64,000 bases of DNA from Lederbergia wuyishanensis (GCF_022900255.1 NZ_JALIRM010000001.1:1171478-1235477); one strand, 5' to 3'. Numbered from the stretch's first letter, positions 1-9,373 are shown. Notes: generated by a model not told the origin, from the sequence alone. Numbers and translations are program-made.

Positions 1-501
1 ATAATAATCTCCAATAATCTTCTTTACAAGAAGGGCTCCCTGGCCCTGTATGCCATATGCACCTGCTTTATCAAATGGCTCCCCACTCTTAATATACTGA
101 TTAATTTCAATTTCAGTTAACTCCCAAAATTCTACATCTGTTTTTTCATAAAATGTTTCCATTCTATCTTCATATATAATCGCAACACCAGTGTAAACAG
201 AATGAACTTGTCCTGAAAGTTGTTTCAGCATATATTTTGCTTCTTCACAATTTTTGGGCTTCCCAAGAATGATATCATTACAAACTACAATTGTATCAGA
301 TCCAATAATAACAGCTTGTGGAAAATGATCGAAAGCAAGCCTTGCTTTTCGTAATGCAAGTGTTTTGACAAATTCCGAAGGTAAAAGTCCTGACGGTAAA
401 GTTTCATCAGCATTTGGTGAAAAAGTAGTAAAAGGGATGTTTAATTTCTGAAGGATTTCTTTTCTTCGGGGTGAAGCAGAAGCTAATACGAGGTGATCCA
501 T
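1..501 (-). CDS. maf: Maf-family nucleotide pyrophosphatase, 3' end missing
   Basis: House-cleaning nucleoside triphosphate pyrophosphatase of the Maf/YhdE family, which hydrolyses non-canonical or modified dTTP/UTP in the cytosol. The 167 visible residues start MDHLVLASASPRRKEIL, with the family SxSPRR phosphate-binding motif at residues 8-13 and the catalytic-site GSDT at 67-70. Roughly 20-25 C-terminal residues lie beyond the left edge. The ATG at 501 has AAAGGATGG upstream; an in-frame ATG at 513 overlaps that ribosome site and is less likely. It follows spoIIB, as in B. subtilis. Family assignment is firm; the exact substrate is not visible. Confidence 0.93.
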   Translation of the reverse strand, partial: MDHLVLASASPRRKEILQKLNIPFTTFSPNADETLPSGLLPSEFVKTLALRKARLAFDHFPQAVIIGSDTIVVCNDIILGKPKNCEEAKYMLKQLSGQVHSVYTGVAIIYEDRMETFYEKTDVEFWELTEIEINQYIKSGEPFDKAGAYGIQGQGALLVKKIIGDYY

Positions 502-612
502 AGGCAGTGCCATCCTTTCTTCATTAAGGAAAATGGTCTTCGTAAACAATTTGCATGATTAGGGACATACATAATTCTATCCTATCAGAGAGTGTTGCAA
601 GAAACAACAAGA

Positions 613-633
613 AAAGAGGCATTATGCCTCTTT
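613..633 (-). terminator. Hairpin after spoIIB
   Basis: Perfect inverted repeat AAAGAGGCA-TAA-TGCCTCTTT just downstream of the spoIIB stop, followed on the minus strand by TTCTTGTTG. It probably ends the spoIIB transcript. The U-tract is short, so read-through into maf is possible. Confidence 0.65.
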
Positions 634-639
634 CAACAA

Positions 640-1647
640 TTATGAATCGATATCCTCATTATACAACTTTATAAAATCTAATAATGCTTGCTGAGCCATA
701 AGGAGTTCGTTATTCGATTGGGTTGTTTGATATTCTTTTAGGTGTGCATGACTTGAATTGAGGCTTCCGTGAAGTTCCTTTGCTATGCCATCATTAAAGT
801 TAGCACTTAATGAAATTTCTTTTATCCTATCATCATTCATAGAGCCATTTATATATCCTCCAGCCGAAAGTTCCGCAAGATTACGAAATGTCTCAACCTC
901 ACTGGCTAATTGATCTGCTTCTTCTTTTGAGGCTAATTCAATTGTTTTACCGCCAATTGAAAGTTCCTTTGCCCAAACATCCTCTAGTCCTTGATCCTTT
1001 AATTTACTTGCCCATGATTTAGCGGTTGACAAGTCACCAGCAACACCAATAAATACAAAATGTTGGCCATCCATTTCAATGACTGTTGTCCCTACCTTAT
1101 AGGACGCTAATTGTTCTGCTGCTATAGTTGCTTTCTCATTGGTTGAATACACACCGCCCTGAACCACAGATATCGTTATGTTGGGAAGAGTTACAGAGTA
1201 TTGTTCATTATTAGTTGCTTTACCTTCTTTCTCAACAGCGGGAGGTGAATCAACTTCTTGTAACACTACATGACTATCTTCTGACTGAATTGCCATTTTA
1301 TATATTATAAATCCAAGAATAAGTCCAACAGCGATAGCTAGAAAAACAGAAAGAAACAATCCCGAATAATTCGATTTTAAATTTCTTTTCCACGTTCGAA
1401 CAGGAAGTTTTTTTGTATTGTCATCTGTTGCGTTAATAATTTTATATTCCGGTACCTCGCTTTTTTCAGCATTAGGCAATATCCATTCAAATTCGTCTTC
1501 TACTATTTCTTCTGAGGATGCGGCAGACGCCTCTTTTGTTGCAGATTGCCAATCATGAATGGCCGCTTCCTCCGAAAATTTTTGCTCCTTTCCATTCAAT
1601 TTTATTTTTATTGTAGAATGACTCTCTTCTTTTTCCTGTCCATTCAT
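640..1647 (-). CDS. spoIIB: Stage II sporulation protein B, SPOR-domain septal protein
   Basis: In B. subtilis SpoIIB localises to the polar septum and assists septal peptidoglycan thinning at the onset of engulfment. The 335-residue product has an acidic cytoplasmic N-terminus, one membrane segment near residues 95-116, and an extracytoplasmic SPOR-like region near 158-230 (VTLPNITISVVQGGVYS onward, ending around VWAKELSIGG), which would bind denuded septal glycan. The ATG at 1647 (MNGQEKEES) was chosen because GGGAGGATCG precedes it; a longer reading to 1692 has no such site. Position between the prepilin peptidase gene and maf matches B. subtilis. Sequence similarity in this family is weak, so identity rests on domain plus synteny. 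Confidence 0.85.
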   Translation of the reverse strand: MNGQEKEESHSTIKIKLNGKEQKFSEEAAIHDWQSATKEASAASSEEIVEDEFEWILPNAEKSEVPEYKIINATDDNTKKLPVRTWKRNLKSNYSGLFLSVFLAIAVGLILGFIIYKMAIQSEDSHVVLQEVDSPPAVEKEGKATNNEQYSVTLPNITISVVQGGVYSTNEKATIAAEQLASYKVGTTVIEMDGQHFVFIGVAGDLSTAKSWASKLKDQGLEDVWAKELSIGGKTIELASKEEADQLASEVETFRNLAELSAGGYINGSMNDDRIKEISLSANFNDGIAKELHGSLNSSHAHLKEYQTTQSNNELLMAQQALLDFIKLYNEDIDS

Positions 1648-1695
1648 TTTCGATCCTCCCGCACATAAATTTTGTTTTATCCTATCATACAAGCA

Positions 1696-1724
1696 TAAAA
1701 AAAAGACGAAACTTTTGTCGTCTC
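1696..1724 (-). terminator. Terminator of the pilus operon
   Basis: Stem AGACGA/TCGTCT read on the minus strand and followed by TTTTTTTT, lying between the pilO stop and spoIIB. It ends the pil operon and indicates that spoIIB has its own promoter. Confidence 0.85.
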
Positions 1725-1748
1725 CTACAAAAAGGTTTTCGTCATTTT

Positions 1749-2480
1749 TTATTTCTTTTCTCGTTTAGTTACGGGAAAATTGTTGAATGGATCTTTCTTA
1801 TTTGCAGGTGGAGGCGAATCTATCTTCGGCGCCTGATCGATGATATCTTTTAAGCTAGGAATATAAAAAGCTGAAATTGTAACATTAAAACGGAGTGGTT
1901 CTTGCAAATCAACAATCTTGGTCATTTCCATAGGTGCTGTTACAGAAATTTGTTCAACCTGAACAATCCGGTTTTGCCCTTCTAGAAAATTAAGAAAAGC
2001 TTCAAAATCAAAATAGTTTTGCGCTTCTAATGAAAGGGATAATGTTACTTTTTCAACATCCGAGAGTTGATTCCACTCTTTCGCTTCATCTCCATCCTTT
2101 ATTTCCATAGATGGTTCAGATTGCCCTAATCCTACTTGATTGTCTTGTACAACTTCCGAAATGCTCATGTCCTTAATAAATACGTTAGAAACAGTTTCTG
2201 CTTTTTCAATATCTAAAATAAGTTGATCGGTTAATGGTTTAACAGGAATTCGCTTTTGCAAGGAAAAAGAGCTTTCTGCTGTATTTTTTTGTTTATTTGC
2301 AGTTTTCCCTTCCAAAACTGCCAGCATTTTCTCATCAGTTCTAAGTTCATTTTCAAGAGTCTTCACTTGAGTTGTGACAGGTCGATATTGTACGAAATAA
2401 ATCGAAAGTAAAAAAAATAAAATAATGCTAATTGCTATAAAGATAATAAACCATTTGTTTTTTATCCATTGAAGTGGCAT
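1749..2480 (-). CDS. pilO: PilO-like type IV pilus inner-membrane protein
   Basis: Probable PilO, which pairs with PilN as a bitopic membrane protein linking cytoplasmic PilM to the growing pilus. The 243 residues show a short cytoplasmic tail (MPLQWIKNKW), one membrane helix at about 11-30, a coiled-coil-like stretch at 35-60, then an extracytoplasmic domain with the QNYFDFEAFLNFLEGQ pattern typical of the PilO ferredoxin-like fold. Its ATG overlaps the pilN stop by one base (TAATG), so the two are translationally coupled. PilO proteins are divergent; the call rests on topology and position after pilM-pilN. Confidence 0.8.
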   Translation of the reverse strand: MPLQWIKNKWFIIFIAISIILFFLLSIYFVQYRPVTTQVKTLENELRTDEKMLAVLEGKTANKQKNTAESSFSLQKRIPVKPLTDQLILDIEKAETVSNVFIKDMSISEVVQDNQVGLGQSEPSMEIKDGDEAKEWNQLSDVEKVTLSLSLEAQNYFDFEAFLNFLEGQNRIVQVEQISVTAPMEMTKIVDLQEPLRFNVTISAFYIPSLKDIIDQAPKIDSPPPANKKDPFNNFPVTKREKK

Positions 2481-3079
2481 TATTCACTGCCCCCTTCAGA
2501 TTGAATATCTTTTATATACTCTCTATTAATAGATAGCTGGTAAAATGCAACATATCGTGGAAGAAAGGTTTTCTTTCCCGTTTGCTTCTCTTCTTCCAAA
2601 TCCTCTTTAGTAGAGATAGAAATAATTTTTGCATCTGTCAACCAGGAGGACTGAAGTAATTCGTGTAAATAATAAGCAGCATCTCGACTAGTATCAAATT
2701 GTACAGCCAATTGAATATCACCATTCAATACATAGCTGAAAGATTCAAAGAATCCTCTTTCAGGTAAGAGAGAAATAAGATGGCTTAAGAGAGGTACAGA
2801 ATTAATTCTTTCGTTATCCATCAATGTAATCACATCAGATAATCTATCTGTAGATGTAGATATTTGAGATTCATTTAATTTGCTATTTTCAATTTCAATT
2901 AATTCTTGTATTTGATGGCGCTGTTTTTCCAATGAAAGGATGTGTTCTTTTTTTGAATGAATGTGTAAAAATACTAACGAACTAGATAAAATTGCTACGA
3001 TAAAAATAATCGTTAAACTATATAAAAGAAAATAAGATTTTTTTTTCCTTTGTGGAATCAAATTTATATCTATAATCAT
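2480..3079 (-). CDS. pilN: PilN-like type IV pilus assembly protein
   Basis: Bitopic membrane protein of the PilN/GspL-C family. The N-terminus reads MIIDINLIPQRKKK; the INLIP motif is the PilN signature that docks into a groove of PilM. A membrane helix spans about residues 17-38, followed by a coiled coil (about 40-65) and a domain with a VPLLSHLISLLPERGFFESF segment typical of PilN. Length is 199 residues, normal for the family. The start shares ATGA with the pilM stop and the end shares one base with pilO, so pilM-N-O is a tightly coupled block. Confidence 0.88.
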   Translation of the reverse strand: MIIDINLIPQRKKKSYFLLYSLTIIFIVAILSSSLVFLHIHSKKEHILSLEKQRHQIQELIEIENSKLNESQISTSTDRLSDVITLMDNERINSVPLLSHLISLLPERGFFESFSYVLNGDIQLAVQFDTSRDAAYYLHELLQSSWLTDAKIISISTKEDLEEEKQTGKKTFLPRYVAFYQLSINREYIKDIQSEGGSE

Positions 3080-4038
3080 TTTGAATCCACCTCTTTTAAA
3101 GATAAACCTAAGATAGAAAAGTATGAGGGAGTAATAATCTTCCCATCTATTGTTGCATATTCACTTAACTCTAGTTGATCAACTGGCAATTGCAGTCGAT
3201 TTCTGAGTCTTTCTCTCACTATGTGTAGATTATGATGGTCTCCGCTCAATATAACTCTTTTAATCCATACTTTACCTTGATTCAACGTATATTGATAAAA
3301 GTCCATAACTTTTTCTATTTCCGCTATAGCATCATCTATATAAAAGGCATCTTCCTCACCAATCATCTCGATGGTATTTTGTAAAAGAAACTCGGCAGTA
3401 ATCGGTCTAACAAAAATAGGAATGTCATCATGAAAAATAGAAATTGTCAATAAATCTTTATCATAATTTAAAAGTAAAACATGATCATCTTTTTTAGTCA
3501 TGCTTGCACTTTTATATAATCGATATAAGGATAGTGGAGATATTTCAGCAACCTCTGCCTTTAATTTGACATCTTCAAATAGTTGAACATATGATTCAAC
3601 AATCTCACGTGGAGCTGCGACAAGTAAGATTTCCTGATGATTCTTTTCTTTTTTAAGGATGACAGAATCGATAACTGGATCTTCAAAAGGAAGGTGAATG
3701 CTTGTTCCTGTTTCGAGAAATAAATAACCATTTAATTCATCTTCTTGAATGTCAACTGGCACATTTACTTGACGAACAATAATAAAAGGATCGGGAATTA
3801 AAAAACGAACATCCCTTCTTTTGATGTTCCAGTTAGTGACACATTGCTCCATAACAATTCGGAACATTTCAGGATTGGTGATTTTTCCTTCTTTGATCAT
3901 GCCGGGAGTTAAAGGATGCTCTTTCATTTGTAAAATTTCCTGTTTAGGCTTCTGTATTGTCTCCATGAAACGAATGCTACTATCTGTAAAAACGATATTA
4001 GCTGTTTTTAAAGGTCGATTGAATAGGTTGAAATTCAT
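3076..4038 (-). CDS. pilM: PilM-like actin-fold pilus assembly ATPase
   Basis: Cytoplasmic actin-like protein that binds the PilN N-terminal peptide and couples the PilB/PilT motors to the membrane platform. The 320-residue product has ASKHA-type features: the N-terminal strand pair (TANIVFTDSSIRFMET), the PFEDPVIDS stretch characteristic of PilM, a second subdomain starting LLLNYDKDLLTISIF, and the C-terminal KRVILSGDHHNL segment. The ATG at 4038 is preferred over an adjacent upstream GTG because GGGAG lies 8 bases upstream. It overlaps pilN by four bases and follows pilD by about 20 bases. Confidence 0.88.
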   Translation of the reverse strand: MNFNLFNRPLKTANIVFTDSSIRFMETIQKPKQEILQMKEHPLTPGMIKEGKITNPEMFRIVMEQCVTNWNIKRRDVRFLIPDPFIIVRQVNVPVDIQEDELNGYLFLETGTSIHLPFEDPVIDSVILKKEKNHQEILLVAAPREIVESYVQLFEDVKLKAEVAEISPLSLYRLYKSASMTKKDDHVLLLNYDKDLLTISIFHDDIPIFVRPITAEFLLQNTIEMIGEEDAFYIDDAIAEIEKVMDFYQYTLNQGKVWIKRVILSGDHHNLHIVRERLRNRLQLPVDQLELSEYATIDGKIITPSYFSILGLSLKEVDSK

Positions 4039-4059
4039 CACGAAAACTCCCTTTACTGT

Positions 4060-4800
4060 CTACAAAAATGAAAAATACCAATCTAAAATACGCTGATGAT
4101 AAAAATATACAACTAGAGTTCCAATACCGATAAAGGGACCAAATGGAATTGACTCACCTTTTTTGTACTTACCGAATGCCATTCCGATTAGTCCAAACAC
4201 CCCTCCGAATACTGAAGCGGCAAAAAAGGATAGCAAGACTAATTTTGAGCCAAGAGCGAAACCTATAACACCAAAAAGCTTAATATCCCCTCCTCCCATT
4301 CCACCTTTACTTATAACAGCAATCGTAAGTAAGAGAGTGAAACCAATTGCTGCACCAAGGAGAGAATCCCACCAAGGATTGAGAGGTATCATAATTCGTT
4401 CAATTAGAAAAAGAGGTAAAAAGAATAAGAGAATGCGATCGGGGATAAGCATATATGTAATATCTGTTATAAAAATAATGATAAATAAAGATAATAACGT
4501 CCAGACAAAAATGAGTTCTAAGGACCAACCTATCTGCCAATATGCAAACAAGAATAATAAAGCTGTAGACAGTTCCATAATCGGATAAAGGGGTGAAATC
4601 CGCCTTTTACAATGACGGCATTTTCCCCCTTGAATAATATAGGAGAAAACAGGTATTAACTCAATAGCTCTCAAAGTATGAGCACAACCTGGACAAGAAG
4701 ACCGTGGCGTAATGATTGACTTTTTTAATGGAACCCTAAGCCCCACGACGTTGAAGAAGGAGCCGAGGAGTAGGGAATAGAGAAAAATAAGAATAGTCAT
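4060..4800 (-). CDS. comC: Prepilin peptidase / N-methyltransferase (PilD, ComC equivalent)
   Basis: Polytopic aspartyl protease that cleaves class III prepilin leaders after glycine and methylates the new N-terminus. The 246 residues contain the two zinc-type cysteine pairs CPGC (36-39) and CRHC (61-64) of the methyltransferase loop, and the catalytic aspartates in ITDITYMLIPD (Asp113) and GMGGGDIK (Asp172). Hydrophobic segments fill the rest. It occupies the position of B. subtilis comC between folC and spoIIB, but lies inside a pilus operon. It would be expected to process the four local prepilin-like proteins and any competence pseudopilins elsewhere (inference). Confidence 0.95.
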   Translation of the reverse strand: MTILIFLYSLLLGSFFNVVGLRVPLKKSIITPRSSCPGCAHTLRAIELIPVFSYIIQGGKCRHCKRRISPLYPIMELSTALLFLFAYWQIGWSLELIFVWTLLSLFIIIFITDITYMLIPDRILLFFLPLFLIERIMIPLNPWWDSLLGAAIGFTLLLTIAVISKGGMGGGDIKLFGVIGFALGSKLVLLSFFAASVFGGVFGLIGMAFGKYKKGESIPFGPFIGIGTLVVYFYHQRILDWYFSFL

Positions 4801-4809
4801 AGTTGTCTA

Positions 4810-5292
4810 TTATAATTTGACTTGGCTTCTTTTTAAATTGAATGGATCTTCCCCAATAACAGTATTACTTTCGGATTTACCAATATAGATTACTTCTGGG
4901 TTTCCACCTTTAAGAATAATATTGTAAGAATAACTAATACTGTTATCTTTACCAATAGTTTTGGTTACAGTTATTACACTCTTGCCAGAATAATCACCCC
5001 CTGAAGGGTTTTTAACTTTATCTATATAATTTTCCTTCTCTAATTGACCTAATTCTACTGTTGCTACATCGCTAGTAAAATCCAATTCACTCGTTGTAAC
5101 CATCAATTTCACAGCATTCACCATAGTTTGAGCATTAGCTATATGCGCATCCTTCTTAGAATTATTAATCAATCCACCAATACTCGGTACAGCAATCGCC
5201 GAAATAATTCCCAATATAACTACAACAGCTAGTAATTCTACTAATGTAAGTCCTCGTTGGTTTTTCAATAGTTTACAAAACTTTTTTACCAT
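4810..5292 (-). CDS. Major type IV pilin-like protein
   Basis: Class III prepilin of 160 residues. Leader MVKKFCKLLKNQRG is cleaved after Gly14; mature Leu1 is followed by TLVELLAVVVILGIIS with the essential Glu at +5 and a conserved hydrophobic helix to about residue 38. The remaining globular part (about 120 residues) has a GLINNSKKDAHIANAQTMV helix as in clostridial and competence pilins. The ATG at 5292 has GAGGAGGATAAAACC directly upstream. It lies between pilC and pilD, ten bases from pilD. Size and position make it the best candidate for the main pilus subunit; a minor-pilin role is not excluded. Confidence 0.88.
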   Translation of the reverse strand: MVKKFCKLLKNQRGLTLVELLAVVVILGIISAIAVPSIGGLINNSKKDAHIANAQTMVNAVKLMVTTSELDFTSDVATVELGQLEKENYIDKVKNPSGGDYSGKSVITVTKTIGKDNSISYSYNIILKGGNPEVIYIGKSESNTVIGEDPFNLKRSQVKL

Positions 5293-5382
5293 GGTTTTAT
5301 CCTCCTCTTTACAGAAACTAGTAATCAACTAGTCCCTTATACCCATAATATCTCACACCATGCATTTATTGACAATATATAT

Positions 5383-6594
5383 TTAAAAGTTTTGGATATT
5401 GTCGAAAATCTGAAACATCGGGATGACAATTGCGGTTACTATAACGCCCACTAAACCTGCTAGAATCACAATCATTATCGGTTCTATCAAGGCTTTCATT
5501 CTCTCTGCCGCAGCGTCCACTTCATGTTCATAAAAGTCGGCAACTTTTGCCAACATCGTGTCTAACGAACCTGATCGTTCGCCAATTACAATCATCTGTG
5601 ATACAAGTGGAGGAAAAGCCCAGTGTTCTTCAATTGGCCCAGCCAGAGAGTTTCCCTCTTCCAGTGAGACTCTTGATCTCTTAACAACTTCAGCCATCAC
5701 ATTATTCCCGATTACTTTTTCCACCATATCCAGTGCTTGTAAAATTGGGACAGAGCTTGCAAGCATTGAACTTAGTGTTCTTGTCATTCTTGCAATAATT
5801 GATTTCTGTACAATTTGTCCAACAAATGGAAGTTTTAGGATAATTAAATCCAAATAATACTTTGTTTTTATATTTTTATTAAGAGCAAATAGACCTAAAA
5901 TGAATAGCCCTATAAAAACAATAAGTAAAACCCAGTAATGTTTTGCAATATCACTTACTCCCAGTACAAATTTTGTAATTCTCGGCAGCTCACCGCCAAA
6001 TCCATCAAACATCGAAACGAATGTGGGAACTACAAAGACTAAAAGGAAAATCACGACTGCAATAGCAATAATTCCAACGACGATAGGATATGAAATAGAG
6101 GATAACACTTTTTGCTTCGTTCGGTATTGTTTCTCATAATGCTCACTCAAACGCTCAAATGTCACATCCATCGTTCCTGATAGTTCTCCTGCTTTTACAA
6201 GGTTTATAAAAAGAGAATCGAAAATTTTAGGATGCTTCTTGAAAGCTTCTGATAATGATTGTCCTTCTGTTAAATCTTCTTTTACCTGACTTAACACATT
6301 ACTGAGACTTTTGCTTTCTGTTTGTGCGGATAGAATGCTAGTTGCTTCGACCACTGTAATTCCAGCTTTGAGAAGCGTGGAAAATTGCCTTAAAAACACT
6401 ACAATATGTTGAAGCTTAACAGATCGGTCAAATGATATATCCTTCGTTAAAATCGATTCAGGTATTTCCTCTATTTCTATAATCCGAACACCAACAGTAC
6501 TCAACCTTTCCATCGCTTCACGTCTTGAGCTGGCATTTATTTTCCCGGTTACGATTTTTTGTCTATTTCTTCCTTTATATTGAAAACGCGCCAT
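5383..6594 (-). CDS. pilC: PilC-type pilus platform protein
   Basis: Polytopic inner-membrane platform protein of the PilC/GspF family, which is turned by the PilB and PilT ATPases. The 403 residues contain two GspF repeats: the first with FLRQFSTLLKAGITVVEA and LVKAGELSGTMDVTFERL, the second with MTRTLSSMLASSVPILQAL and MIVIGERSGSLDTMLAKV. Membrane segments lie near 168-195, 217-240 and 373-395. The ATG shares one base with the pilT stop. Typical length and repeat content make the call secure. Confidence 0.95.
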   Translation of the reverse strand: MARFQYKGRNRQKIVTGKINASSRREAMERLSTVGVRIIEIEEIPESILTKDISFDRSVKLQHIVVFLRQFSTLLKAGITVVEATSILSAQTESKSLSNVLSQVKEDLTEGQSLSEAFKKHPKIFDSLFINLVKAGELSGTMDVTFERLSEHYEKQYRTKQKVLSSISYPIVVGIIAIAVVIFLLVFVVPTFVSMFDGFGGELPRITKFVLGVSDIAKHYWVLLIVFIGLFILGLFALNKNIKTKYYLDLIILKLPFVGQIVQKSIIARMTRTLSSMLASSVPILQALDMVEKVIGNNVMAEVVKRSRVSLEEGNSLAGPIEEHWAFPPLVSQMIVIGERSGSLDTMLAKVADFYEHEVDAAAERMKALIEPIMIVILAGLVGVIVTAIVIPMFQIFDNIQNF

Positions 6595-7634
6595 TATACG
6601 TCATTTCCTTTAAGGTAAGGATAAGCAACTTCCTTTGTAATTTGTTCCGAAGAAACCAAATCTCTAATACTCGTTTCTAATAGATGCATTCCTTCATTTC
6701 TTGATGTTTGCATCACATTTATGATTTGATGTATTTTTTCATTACGAATCAAATTTGCTATAGCAGCATTATGGACAAGCATTTCCGTTGCAGCTACACG
6801 TCCTTTTTTATCAATAGTTGGGAATAGCCTTTGTGATATGATTCCTGTTAAAACAGAAGCTAGTTGAATTCTGATTTGTGTTTGTTGAGTAGGTGGAAAT
6901 ACATCAATTATTCGATCTATCGTTGATGGTGCACTTGATGTATGCAATGTTCCTAATACGAGATGTCCAGTTTCAGCTGCTGTAATTGCTGTCTTTATGG
7001 TTTCAAGATCACGCATCTCTCCAACAAGAATTACATCAGGATCCTGCCTTAGTGCACTCCTTAATCCCTGATCAAAACTTCGTGTATCAAATCCTACTTC
7101 ACGTTGGTCTATGATCGACAATCCATGTTTATGTAAATATTCAATTGGATCCTCCAACGTAATAATATGCTTACTCATTGTTTTATTCATATAATCTATC
7201 ATTGCTGCAAGGGTAGTTGATTTACCACTTCCAGTAGGACCCGTTACAAGAAATAATCCTTGAGGTTTTGCACAAAGTGTTTTTAAAATCTGAGGCAGAT
7301 TCAGGTCATCCAATGTTGGAATATGAGTCGAAATCACACGGATCGCTAATGCTACACAAGATCGCTGATGAAAAGCATTTACACGAAAACGTGATAACCC
7401 TGGAATTCCGTACGAAAAATCAATCTCGCCTTTTTCTTTAAAAACATTCCAAAGGTTTGAAGGCACAAGTGATTTAGCAATCGTTTCCGTATCGCTTGGC
7501 AAAAGTTCTTCTCGCCCATATCTTTTTAACGTTCCATTTATTCGCATGATTGGAGGTACACCAACTGTTAAATGAAGATCTGATGCACCTAATTCATAGG
7601 CAGATGTCAATAATGTATTACAATGGTTTTCCAT
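6594..7634 (-). CDS. pilT: PilT retraction ATPase
   Basis: Cytoplasmic hexameric ATPase that depolymerises type IV pili and powers twitching. The 346 residues begin SAYELGASDLHLTVGVPP, as in PilT, then Walker A GPTGSGKST, an Asp box (ITLEDPIEYLH), Walker B DPDVILVGEMRD, and the His box TGHLVLGTLHTSSAPSTIDRIID; the PilT-specific AIRNLIR-like region appears as AAIANLIRNEKIHQI. Nine bases separate it from pilB. Its presence implies a retractable pilus rather than only a competence pseudopilus, which lacks PilT. Confidence 0.96.
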   Translation of the reverse strand: MENHCNTLLTSAYELGASDLHLTVGVPPIMRINGTLKRYGREELLPSDTETIAKSLVPSNLWNVFKEKGEIDFSYGIPGLSRFRVNAFHQRSCVALAIRVISTHIPTLDDLNLPQILKTLCAKPQGLFLVTGPTGSGKSTTLAAMIDYMNKTMSKHIITLEDPIEYLHKHGLSIIDQREVGFDTRSFDQGLRSALRQDPDVILVGEMRDLETIKTAITAAETGHLVLGTLHTSSAPSTIDRIIDVFPPTQQTQIRIQLASVLTGIISQRLFPTIDKKGRVAATEMLVHNAAIANLIRNEKIHQIINVMQTSRNEGMHLLETSIRDLVSSEQITKEVAYPYLKGNDV

Positions 7635-7642
7635 TTATTCAC

Positions 7643-9307
7643 CTACTCCAGTATCGCAATTCGTAACACTTCTTCTGTCGTTGTTATACCTTGTTGTACT
7701 TTTAATAGTCCATCATCAATTAAAAAAATAGTTTCATTTTCAATAGCTATTTCTCTTAATCTCGTAAATGGTTCGTTATTCATCATTGCTTTTCGCAAAT
7801 CATCACTAATTTCTAAGACCTCTTGAATCGCAATTCGCCCACGATATCCTGTCATATTACAAGATGCACACCCTCGACCACGTATGACTCGTTCGATCTC
7901 CATCCCCCTTTTAGCGAAAATTTCTTTTTCTCGCTCCGTAGGTACATGTTCCTCTGCGCAATCACGACATACTTTTCTAACAAGGCGCTGTGCCACAATC
8001 CCAGTAACGGAATTTGCAATTAAAAATGGTTCAACACCCATATCAAAAAGCCGCGTTACTGTACTTAGAGAATCATTTGTATGAATTGTTGAGAGTACAA
8101 GATGTCCAGTAAGTGATGCTCGAATAGCAATCTCCACAGTTTCCTTATCACGAATTTCTCCAACCATTATAATATTAGGATCTTGACGTAAAATGGACCG
8201 TAACCCTGCCGCAAATGTTAAACCGACATTCGAATTGATTTGAATTTGGTTGATGCCTTCCAACTCGTATTCAACGGGATCCTCAATCGTAATAACATTC
8301 ACCTGTTCATTATTTAAATGGTTAAGAGCAGCATAGAGAGTCGATGATTTTCCTGAACCAGTCGGTCCTGTTATTAAAATTATTCCGTGAGGTTTCTCGA
8401 TTATTTTTAAGAGCCTTTGAAAGTTTTTCTTATTAAAACCCAATTGATTAAGGTCATTCAATTTGCTACTTAAATCCATAATCCTTAAAACAATTTTTTC
8501 TCCAAATATAGTAGGCAATGTGGATACACGTACATCGACATGACGAAAGTCGATATTAGTTTTAATCCGACCATCTTGAGGAATTCGGTGTTCAGTAATG
8601 TCAAGATTTGACATTATTTTAATTCTTGCTGTTAAAACGTTTTGCATATGTTTAGGAAGAGTACGATCAGTTCGCAGCAAACCATCGATTCGATAACGAA
8701 TGACTATTTTTGTCTCCTGTGGATCGATATGTATGTCACTTGCTCTTAGTACGAAAGCATTTGTAAAAATTTGATTGACAAGTTTAACAATAGGGGAGTC
8801 TTGCTCTGTAATTTCTGCTTGCTCTGCTTGTTGAATGCCCCTAGGAATTTGGTCTACTATCTCATCGAAACCATCTTCCAAATCATAATATTTATTAATC
8901 GCTTTTAAAATATCATCTTTTGTTGCAATTGCAGTCTCGACGTGAAAACCAGTGGCAAGCCTTAAATCTTCAATCGTATAAAAATCCATAGGATCGGCCA
9001 TTGCAACAAATAATTTATCTCCTTCTTTTTTTAAAGGGATAATTAGATTTCTTTTTGCAACCTCTTTGGAAATGATTGAAAACAATTTTGAATCAAAAGG
9101 ATAGCGATACAAACTGATATGAGGAATGCCTAGCTGAAATTCCAGAACTTCAATTAGCTGTTGCTCCGTAATAAACCCTTTTTGAACGAGCGTGTCTCCA
9201 AGTCTTTGATTTTCATTTTGTTGTAATAACGCTTCTTTAAGTTGATCGTCGGTAATAATCCCAGACTCAACTAATAAATCTCCGAGTCGTTTCCTCGTCT
9301 TCACCAT
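7643..9307 (-). CDS. pilB: PilB extension ATPase with tandem MshEN motifs
   Basis: Cytoplasmic ATPase that powers pilus extension. The N-terminal MshEN domain carries two copies of the c-di-GMP motif RLGxxLxxxGxxxxxxLxxxLxxQ, at residues 7-30 and 35-58 (9134-9289), both with all signature positions filled. The C-terminal motor has Walker A GPTGSGKSS, Walker B DPNIIMVGEIRD, His box TGHLVLSTIHTNDS, and the zinc tetracysteine CRDC...CASC. The ATG at 9307 is preferred to an upstream GTG at 9316, which overlaps the ribosome site GCGGTG. Length is 554 residues, normal for PilB. Confidence 0.96.
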   Translation of the reverse strand: MVKTRKRLGDLLVESGIITDDQLKEALLQQNENQRLGDTLVQKGFITEQQLIEVLEFQLGIPHISLYRYPFDSKLFSIISKEVAKRNLIIPLKKEGDKLFVAMADPMDFYTIEDLRLATGFHVETAIATKDDILKAINKYYDLEDGFDEIVDQIPRGIQQAEQAEITEQDSPIVKLVNQIFTNAFVLRASDIHIDPQETKIVIRYRIDGLLRTDRTLPKHMQNVLTARIKIMSNLDITEHRIPQDGRIKTNIDFRHVDVRVSTLPTIFGEKIVLRIMDLSSKLNDLNQLGFNKKNFQRLLKIIEKPHGIILITGPTGSGKSSTLYAALNHLNNEQVNVITIEDPVEYELEGINQIQINSNVGLTFAAGLRSILRQDPNIIMVGEIRDKETVEIAIRASLTGHLVLSTIHTNDSLSTVTRLFDMGVEPFLIANSVTGIVAQRLVRKVCRDCAEEHVPTEREKEIFAKRGMEIERVIRGRGCASCNMTGYRGRIAIQEVLEISDDLRKAMMNNEPFTRLREIAIENETIFLIDDGLLKVQQGITTTEEVLRIAILE

Positions 9308-9373
9308 TTCTATCACCGCTTTAGTATTATTTCACAATATTTCCTGGTCCGTCTAAATAAAATTATCTGTTGC

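Noticed and set aside
4163..4588. Long plus-strand open frame opposite pilD
   Set aside because: Low-complexity composition rich in Pro, Ile and Lys, no ribosome site, and it lies wholly antisense to a well-supported gene.
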